NCBI GenBank assembly: GCA_028752905.1
Contig: JAQNBH010000014.1
Location: 4,042,595-4,106,594, forward strand
Source of the DNA: Cladorhizidae sp. MBARI D1340-BT2
Lineage: Eukaryota; Porifera; Demospongiae; Poecilosclerida; Cladorhizidae
DNA length: 64,000 nucleotides
Direction: 5' to 3'
The translations under genes and the position numbers were made by a program. The notes under the pieces were generated by a model. It was given only the letters and a program-made list of their open reading frames with translations. It was not told the DNA's origin and did not search any database. This document shows positions 37,001 through 46,000 of the stretch, one piece after another; the stretch's first letter is position 1, and every line of letters begins with the position of its first letter.

Positions 37001-40000
37001 CAGTGATAGCAGGTGCTGCACGTGCAGTGTGCCTGTCCCCCCACCAGTGATAGCAGGTGCTGCACGTGCAGTGTGCCAGCCTCCCCCACCAGTGATAGCA
37101 GGTGCTGCACGTGCAAGTGTGCCAGCGTCCCCCACCAGTGATAGCAGGTGCTGCACGTGCAGTGTGCCTGTCCCCCCACCAGTGATAGCAGGTGCTGCAC
37201 GTGCAAGTGTGCCAGCCTCCCCCACCAGTGATAGCAGGTGCTGCACGTGCAAGTGTGCCAGCCTCCCCCACCAGTGATAGCAGGTGCTGCACGTGCAAGT
37301 GTGCCAGCCTCCCCCACCAGTGATAGCAGGTGCTGCACGTGCAAGTGTGCCAGCCTCCCCCACCAGTGATCTGCGTATGATTTGTAATGATCTACTCATG
37401 TTCACTTATGAGCATGTGCCCTGCAGGCAGGCATGCTCACTTTCACTTGAGGTGGTAAATGTGCACACTCTAAATGAGGCGTGGTTTAAATGAGGGTGTG
37501 GTCTAATTGAAGATGTACGGTGTTTTCACTAGATGTATTTGACTGGACATGCCAGAGTCTTACATACACCTGCGGGAAGTGTGCACAAGGCTTACAGAGT
37601 TACAATGAATTCTAAGATACACGATGACATGAGAATATTATCTACAGGAAGATTATGATGAACTACCTGCATTACAGACCAAGTATAAGCTATTCACAAG
37701 GTGAGTGGAACTCTCTCTGTCTGTCCATATTTAATGCTGAGCACAAACTTGATATTTCTACACCAGGAATGACGGATTTCCTGGCCCCTCTGCTGTCAGT
37801 CTTGGACGACGAGATGTTGGCGTTCAGCTGTTTTGCCAAATTTATGGAATCATGTGACATTCTGAAAGATGCAGCTATAAATATCCGGTATCAGCTAGTA
37901 AGTTAATAGAACTTGTTAATCTCATAACTATCATAGGGTCAGAGGAGCTAAGAATATACCACAACTTGCGAAAATAGAACTCGTAAATATTTCACGAGAA
38001 TTGTGCCAAATTTTCATTTTGCTGGTTGCCCATGAAAAAATAACACGCAATACACTTATTTAAAATAAAAAGTTTTTCCCGATTAACATTGGCCGCTTCA
38101 AGAGAAGTACGAGGCTAAGAGATGGACGTGGCTCTACTACCACATGTGGTGGCAGCCATTGGAGAGCAGCTGGCATGTCAACGCAAACTTGATGATGTCA
38201 ATGAGGGGAGCACAGTAGCAGTCAAGAAAGATGGTGTTGTTCCTGGAGTTCTTCAGCCTCTCCATTAGTTATTGCTATGGCCTGTGAGGGAAGTGATGGA
38301 GAGAGCAAGGAATCTGGCAATCCCGGCACAGCTTGAATAGAAAATGGTTGTCCAACAGACAGACTCCTGTGTTGCTCTTCTAAATTAATATTTTATCACT
38401 CTTATTAATATTCGTTCTCATAAATATTTTGTGAGATATATTTTCGCGGTTGAATCCACCCACGACAATTATTTTAACAAACAAAAATAATCCGGAACTG
38501 CCTTATCTCATACCTCTTGATATGCTAACACATGCTCTTGATCTGCTAACACATGCTCTTGATCTGCTAACACATGCTCTTGATCTGCTAACACACACTC
38601 TTGATATGCCTCTTGATCTGCTAACACATGCTCTTGATCTGCTAACACATGCTCTTGATCTGCTAACACACACTCTTGATCTGCTAACACACTCTTGATC
38701 TGTTAACACACTTTTGATCTGTTAACACACTCTTGATCTGTTAACACACACTTTTGATCTGCTAACACACTCTTGATCTGTTAACACACTCTTGATCTGT
38801 TAACACACTCTTGATCTGTTAACACACTCTCTTGATCTGCTAACACACTCTTGATCTGTTAACACACACTCTTGATCTCCTAACACACACTCTTGATCTG
38901 CTAACACACACTCTTGATCTGCTACACACACTCTTGATCTGCTACACACACTCTTGATCTGTTAACACACTTTTGATCTGTTAACACACTCTTGATCTGT
39001 TAACACACACTTTTGATCTGCTAACACACTCTTGATCTGTTAACACACTCTTGATCTGTTAACACACACTCTTGATCTCCTAACACACACTTGATCTGCT
39101 AACACACACTCTTGATCTGCTACACACACTCTTGATCTGCTACACACACTCTTGATCTGCTAACACACACTTTTGATATGCTAACACACTCTTGATCCGT
39201 TTTCTCAAAACTCGAAAAGTAGTGTTAAAAATGGAGTGACCTCTGTCTGACCTTGCCAATTGTATAACTCTACATTGGGTGATCGCAGGGTTTCCTGCCT
39301 GACTCCTCCTTAGACTCACAGCATAAGGGAATACCATATCTTTGCACACGTCTGTGCTGTGGTTCTCATTTAATGTAGCCAGTGCAGATGCTTTCTGGTG
39401 GTAGATTTGTTCTGCCATATGTTTATCTGCTGGTTGGTATGTGAAGTGAAATCATCCATAACTCCTTGAGCAACTACTTTCCAGCATCAAGTCTTGAATG
39501 GCTATAACAACTGCGATAGAACTGTACAAATACTACAGATTGATTAATACATATTTTTTAAGTGGACTTATGTTCATGTGAAGAGGGTCTAAATTTTAAA
39601 ATACAAACACTAACAAAAACCTTGTGGTTACAAGACTTTAGAGATCCATAGATTCTGCACACTTCACTGTATGAACTTGATATATAGCTCAAATGATAGA
39701 TCTCTCTGTGTGCTCTCTTGATATTAAAAAAAAAGTTTCATAGGTGTAGCTATGCTAAAGTTACATGCAGCCAAAGTGGGTGTTCCTCAAAATCTGAGTG
39801 CCGGAACTGGTTGAGTTTGTGGTTCCAGATTGGAAAGTGTTATCTGTGGCTAGAGGAAGCCCTACTCTATAACTTCCTGCTTTCATTTAGTCGCTAAAAC
39901 ATGCTGAAATAGGCAAGCCCGGGTGCTGGGTGGGGAGGCAAGCCCGGGTGCTGGGCGGGGAGAAGGAGTGTGAGAGGTGATTTCACTTCACATTCCGACC

Positions 40001-43000
40001 TGCAGTTCCAAAAGATAAACATGTATGGCAAAAAAAACTACCACCAGAAAGCATCTGCACTGGCTCCATTAAATCAGAACCACAGCATGGATGTGTGCAA
40101 GGCTATGGTGCTTTAAATCAACCAGTTTTCAGAAGGTGTTCCCTCTTGTTACTAGCTGCCATGCTTGGTCAGAGTGTGTTTGTACAGAAGCCATGCTTGG
40201 TCAGAGTGTGTGGATGCAGAAGCCATGCTTGGTCAGAGTGTGTTGGTGCAGAAGCCATGCTTGGTCAGAGTGTGTTGGTGGAGAAGCCATGCTTGGTCAG
40301 AGTGTGTTGGTGGAGAAGCCATGCTTGGTCAGAGTGTGTTGGTAGAGAAGCCATGCTTGGCCAGAGTGTGTGGATGCAGAAGCCATGCTTGGTCAGAGTG
40401 TGTTGGTGGAGAAGCCATGCTTGGTCAGAGTGTGTGGATGCAGAAGCCATGCTTGGTCAGAGTGTGATGGTGCAGAAGCCATGCTTGGTCAGAGTGTGTG
40501 GATGCAGAAGCCATGCTTGGTCAGAGTGTGTTGGCAGAAGCCATGCTTGGTCAGAGTGTGTTGGTGGAGAAGCCATGCTTGGTCAGAGTGTGTTGGTGGA
40601 GAAGCCATGCTTGGTCAGAGTGTGTTGGTAGAGAAGCCATGCTTGGTCAGAGTGTGTGGATGCAGAAGCCATGCTTGGTCAGAGTGTGTTGGTGCAGAAG
40701 CCATGCTTGGTCAGAGTGTGTTGGTGCAGAAGCCATGCTTGGTCAGAATGTGCTGGTGGGGAAGCCATGCTTGGTCAGAGTGTGCTGGTGGGGAAGCCAT
40801 GCTTGGTCAGAGTGTGTTGGTGCAGAAGCCATGCTTGGTCAGAGTGTGTTGGTGGAGAAGCCATGCTTGGTCAGAGTGTGTTGATGCAGAAGCCATGCTT
40901 GGTCAGAGTGTGTTGGTAGAGAAGCCATGCTTGGTCAGAGTGTGTTGGTAGAGAAGCCATGCTTGGTCAGAGTATGTTGGTAGAAGCCATGCTTGGTCAG
41001 AGTATGTTGGTAGAGAAGCCATGCTTGGTCAGAGTATGTTGGTAGAAGCCATGCTTGGTCAGAGTGTGCTGGTGGAGAAGCCATGCTTGGTCAGAGTGTG
41101 TGGATGCAGAAGCCATGCTTGGTCAGAATGTGTTGGTGGAGAAGCCATGCTTGGTCAGAGTGTGTTGGTGGAGAAGCCATGCTTGGTCAGAGTGTGTTGG
41201 TAGAAGCCATGCTTGGTCAGAGTGTGCTGGTGGAGAAGCCATGCTTGGTCAGAGTGTGTGGATGCAGAAGCCATGCTTGGTCAGAGTGTGTGGATGCAGA
41301 AGCCATGCTTGGTCAGAGTGTGTTGGTGGAGAAGCCATGCTTGGTCAGAGTGTGTTGGTAGAGAAGCCATGCTTGGTCAGAGTGTGTTGGTGGAGAAGCC
41401 ATGCTTGGTCAGAGTGTGTTGGTGCAGAAGCCATGCTTGGTCAGAGTGTGTTGGTGCAGAAGCCATGCTTGGTCAGAGTGTGTTGGTGGAGAAGCCATGC
41501 TTGGTCAGAGTGTGTTGATGCAGAAGCCATGCTTGGTCAGAGTGTGCTGGTGGAGAAGCCATGCTTGGTCAGAGTGTGTTGATGCAGAAGCCATGCTTGG
41601 TCAGAGTGTGTTGATGCAGAAGCCATGCTTGGTCAGAGTGTGTTGGTGGAGAAGCCATGCTTGGTCAGAGTGTGTTTGTACAGAAGCCATGCTTGGTCAG
41701 AGTGTGTTGATGCAGAAGCCATGCTTGGTCAGAGTGTGTTGGTGGAGAAGCCATGCTTGGTCAGAGTGTGTGGATGCAGAAGCCATGCTTGGTCAGAGTG
41801 TGTTGGTGCAGAAGCCATGCTTGGTCAGAGTGTGTTGGTGCAGAAGCCATGCTTGGTCAGAGTGTGTTGGTAGAGAAGCCATGCTTGGTCAGAGTGTGTT
41901 GATGCAGAAGCCATGCTTGGTCAGAGTGTGTTGGTGGAGAAGCCATGCTTGGTCAGAGTGTGTTGGTGCAGAAGCCATGCTTGGTCAGAGTGTGTTGGTA
42001 GAGAAGCCATGCTTGGTCAGAGTGTGTGGATGCAGAAGCCATGCTTGGTCAGAGTGTGTTGGTGGAGAAGCCATGCTTGGTCAGAGTGTGTTGGTGGAGA
42101 AGCCATGCTTGGTCAGAGTGTGTTGGTGCAGAAGCCATGCTTGGTCAGAGTGTGTTGGTACAGAAGCCATGCTTGGTCAGAGTGTGTGGATGCAGAAGCC
42201 ATGCTTGGTCAGAGTGTGTTGGTAGAGAAGCCATGCTTGGTCAGAGTGTGTGGATGCAGAAGCCATGCTTGGTCAGAGTGTGTTGGTAGAGAAGCCATGC
42301 TTGGTCAGAGTGTGTTGGTGGAGAAGCCATGCTTGGTCAGAGTGTGTGGATGCAGAAGCCATGCTTGGTCAGAGTGTGTTGGTAGAGAAGCCATGCTTGG
42401 TCAGAGTGTGTTGGTGGAGAAGCCATGCTTGGTCAGAGTGTGTTGGTGGAGAAGCCATGCTTGGTCAGAGTGTGTGGATGCAGAAGCCACGCTATGAAAG
42501 ACAAGGAAGTAATATGTCTGACCTCTACTCTGGATGTCCAAGATTTTGTTTATTGTTCTTGTTGTTGGTGGAGGTGGTGGTGGTGTGTGTGGGGTGTGGT
42601 GGGTGTGTGTGTGGTGGTGTTGTTGGTGTTGTTCTGTGTTTTTTTAAAATAAGCTATTGTGTGGAAAGGTGTGCTGCTAGGCGTGCCTGTCTTCATCATC
42701 GGGAGTGGACCATGTCTCTCTATGGCCCAGGCCTTTCTAAACACATTGAAAGATATTAATATAGTCACAGTCCAAGCCAAACCATAACAACATGTAATAG
42801 CACGTGTGAAGGGGGAGTGGTTTTAGATGGTTTCCCTTCTTCTGTGATAATATACAAGAACAAACACGTTTCAAACGTGTTTGGCCCGTTAAGGAAGAAT
42901 AGCAAGAATAGCAATAGGACTGCCACGCAGACCACAACCAGTTATCATCCTTTTACCATTTAGAATCATATAGACCAATCATGTGCCAGATTTAAAAGCA

Positions 43001-46000
43001 GTACAATATTGATCCCAAAAAATGTAAAGGATCATCTAAGTTGTGGCTACATGACTTGTTTCCTTTCTTTAGTTCTCTTCTTCTGCTCTTATTTCAAGTC
43101 ATTTGTTGTTGTGTGTTAGTTCTAGTTAAGTGGAGGAGGACTACACAGAGTTCTATAAAGTCTAACTCAGAGCTTTAGTGATATTGTCCACTACACATAT
43201 CAGCACCTGCCATTTCTTGTTGCTATTGTTGACTGTACCGATGTAGAGTCAGCTGGTGTTGTTGACTGTACCCATGTAGAGTGAGCTGGTATTGTTGACT
43301 GTACCCATGTAGAGTCAGCTGGTGTTGTTGACTGTACCCATGTAGAGTCAGCTGGTGTTGTTGACTGTACCCATGTAGAGTCAGCTGGTATTGTTGACTG
43401 TACCCATGTAGAGTCAGCTGGTATTGTTGACTGTACCCATGTAGAGTCAGCTGGTATTGTTGACTGTACCCATGTAGAGTCAGCTGGTGTTGTTGACTGT
43501 ACCCATGTAGAGTCAGCTGGTGTTGTTGACTGTACCCATGTAGAGTCAGCTGGTATTGTTGACTGTACCCATGTAGAGTCAGCTGGTATTGTTGACTGTA
43601 CCCATGTAGAGTCAGCTGGTGTTGTTGACTGTACCCATGTAGAGTCAGCTGGTGTTGTTGACTGTACCCATGTAGAGTCAGCTGGTGTTGTTGACTGTAC
43701 CCATGTAGAGTCAGCTGGTGTTGTTGACTGTACCCATGTAGAGTCAGCTGGTGTTGTTGACTGTATCCATGTAGAGTCAGCTGGTATTGTTGACTGTACC
43801 CATGTAGAGTCAGCTGGTGTTGTTGACTGTACCCATGTAGAGTCAGCTGGTGTTGTTGACTGTACCCATGTAGAGTCAGCTGGTGTTGTTGACTGTACCC
43901 ATGTAGAGTCAGCTGGTGTTGTTGACTGTACCCATGTAGAGTCAGCTGGTATTGTTGACTGTACCCATGTAGAGTCAGCTGGTATTGTTGACTGTACCCA
44001 TGTAGAGTCAGCTGGTATTGTTGACTGTACCCATGTAGAGTCAGCTGGTGTTGTTGACTGTACCCATGTAGAGTCAGCTGGTGTTGTTGACTGTACCCAT
44101 GTAGAGTCAGCTGGTGTTGTTGACTGTACCCATGTAGAGTCAGCTGGTGTTGTTGACTGTATCCATGTAGAGTCAGCTGGTGTTGTTGACTGTACCCATG
44201 TAGAGTCAGCTGGTGTTGTTGACTGTACCCATGTAGAGTCAGCTGGTGTTGTTGACTGTACCCATGTAGAGTCAGCTGGTGTTGTTGACTGTACCCATGT
44301 AGAGTCAGCTGGTGTTGTTGACTGTACCCATGTAGAGTCAGCTGGTGTTGTTGACTGTACCCATGTAGAGTCAGCTGGTATTGTTGACTGTACCCATGTA
44401 GTGTCAGCTGGTATTGTTGACTGTACCCATGTAGAGTCAGCTGGTGTTGTTGACTGTACCCATGTAGAGTCAGCTGGTGTTGTTGACTGTACCCATGTAG
44501 AGTCAGCTGGTGTTGTTGACTGTACCCATGTAGAGTCAGCTGGTGTTGTTGACTGTACCCATGTAGAGTCAGCTGGTATTGTTGACTGTACCCATGTAGA
44601 GTCAGCTGGTATTGTTGACTGTACCCATGTAGAGTCAGCTGGTGTTGTTGACTGTACCCATGTAGAGTCAGCTGGTGTTGTTGACTGTACCCATGTAGAG
44701 TCAGCTGGTGTTGTTGACTGTACCCATGTAGAGTCAGCTGGTGTTGTTGACTGTACCCATGTAGTGTCAGCTGGTGTTGTTGACTGTACCCATGTAGAGT
44801 CAGCTGGTGTTGTTGACTGTACCCATGTAGAGTCAGCTGGTGTTGTTGACTGTACCCATGTAGAGTGAGCTGGTGTTGTTGACTGTACCCATGTAGAGTC
44901 AGCTGGTATTGTTGACTGTACCCATGTAGAGTCAGCTGGTATTGTTGACTGTACCCATGTAGAGTCAGCTGGTGTTGTTGACTGTACCCATGTAGAGTCA
45001 GCTGGTGTTGTTGACTGTACCCATGTAGAGTCAGCTGGTGTTGTTGACTGTACCCATGTACAGTCATCTGGTGTTGTTGACTGTACCCATGTAGAGTCAG
45101 CTGGTGTTGTTGACTGTACCCATGTAGTGTCAGCTGGTGTTGTTGACTGTACCCATGTAGAGTCAGCTGGTGTTGTTGACTGTACCCATGTAGAGTCAGC
45201 TGGTGTTGTTGACTGTACCCATGTAGAGTGAGCTGGTGTTGTTGACTGTACCCATGTAGAGTCAGCTGGTATTGTTGACTGTACCCATGTAGAGTCAGCT
45301 GGTATTGTTGACTGTACCCATGTAGAGTCAGCTGTTGTTGTTGACTGTACCCATGTAGAGTCAGCTGGTATTGTTGACTGTACCCATGTAGAGTCAGCTG
45401 GTGTTGTTGACTGTACCCATGTAGAGTCAGCTGGTGTTGTTGACTGTACCCATGTAGAGTCAGCTGGTGTTGTTGACTGTACCCATGTAGAGTCAGCTGG
45501 TATTGTTGACTGTACCCATGTAGAGTCAGCTGGTGTTGTTGACTGTACCCATGTAGAGTCAGCTGGTGTTGTTGACTGTACCCATGTAGAGTCAGCTGGT
45601 GTTGTTGACTGTATCCATGTAGAGTCAGCTGGTATTGTTGACTGTACCCATGTAGAGTCAGCTGGTGTTGTTGACTGTACCCATGTAGAGTCAGCTGGTG
45701 TTGTTGACTGTACCCATGTAGAGTCAGCTGGTGTTGTTGACTGTACCCATGTAGAGTCAGCTGGTGTTGTTGACTGTACCCATGTAGAGTCAGCTGGTAT
45801 TGTTGACTGTACCCATGTAGAGTCAGCTGGTGTTGTTGACTGTACCCATGTAGAGTCAGCTGGTATTGTTGACTGTACCCATGTAGAGTCAGCTGGTGTT
45901 GTTGACTGTACCCATGTAGAGTCAGCTGGTATTGTTGACTGTACCCATGTAGAGTCAGCTGGTGTTGTTGACTGTACCCATGTAGAGTCAGCTGGTGTTG

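Noticed and set aside
36094..37405. Three 394-431-codon minus-strand frames
   Set aside because: All three phases of the same array are open. This is a property of the 45-bp repeat, not of a gene.
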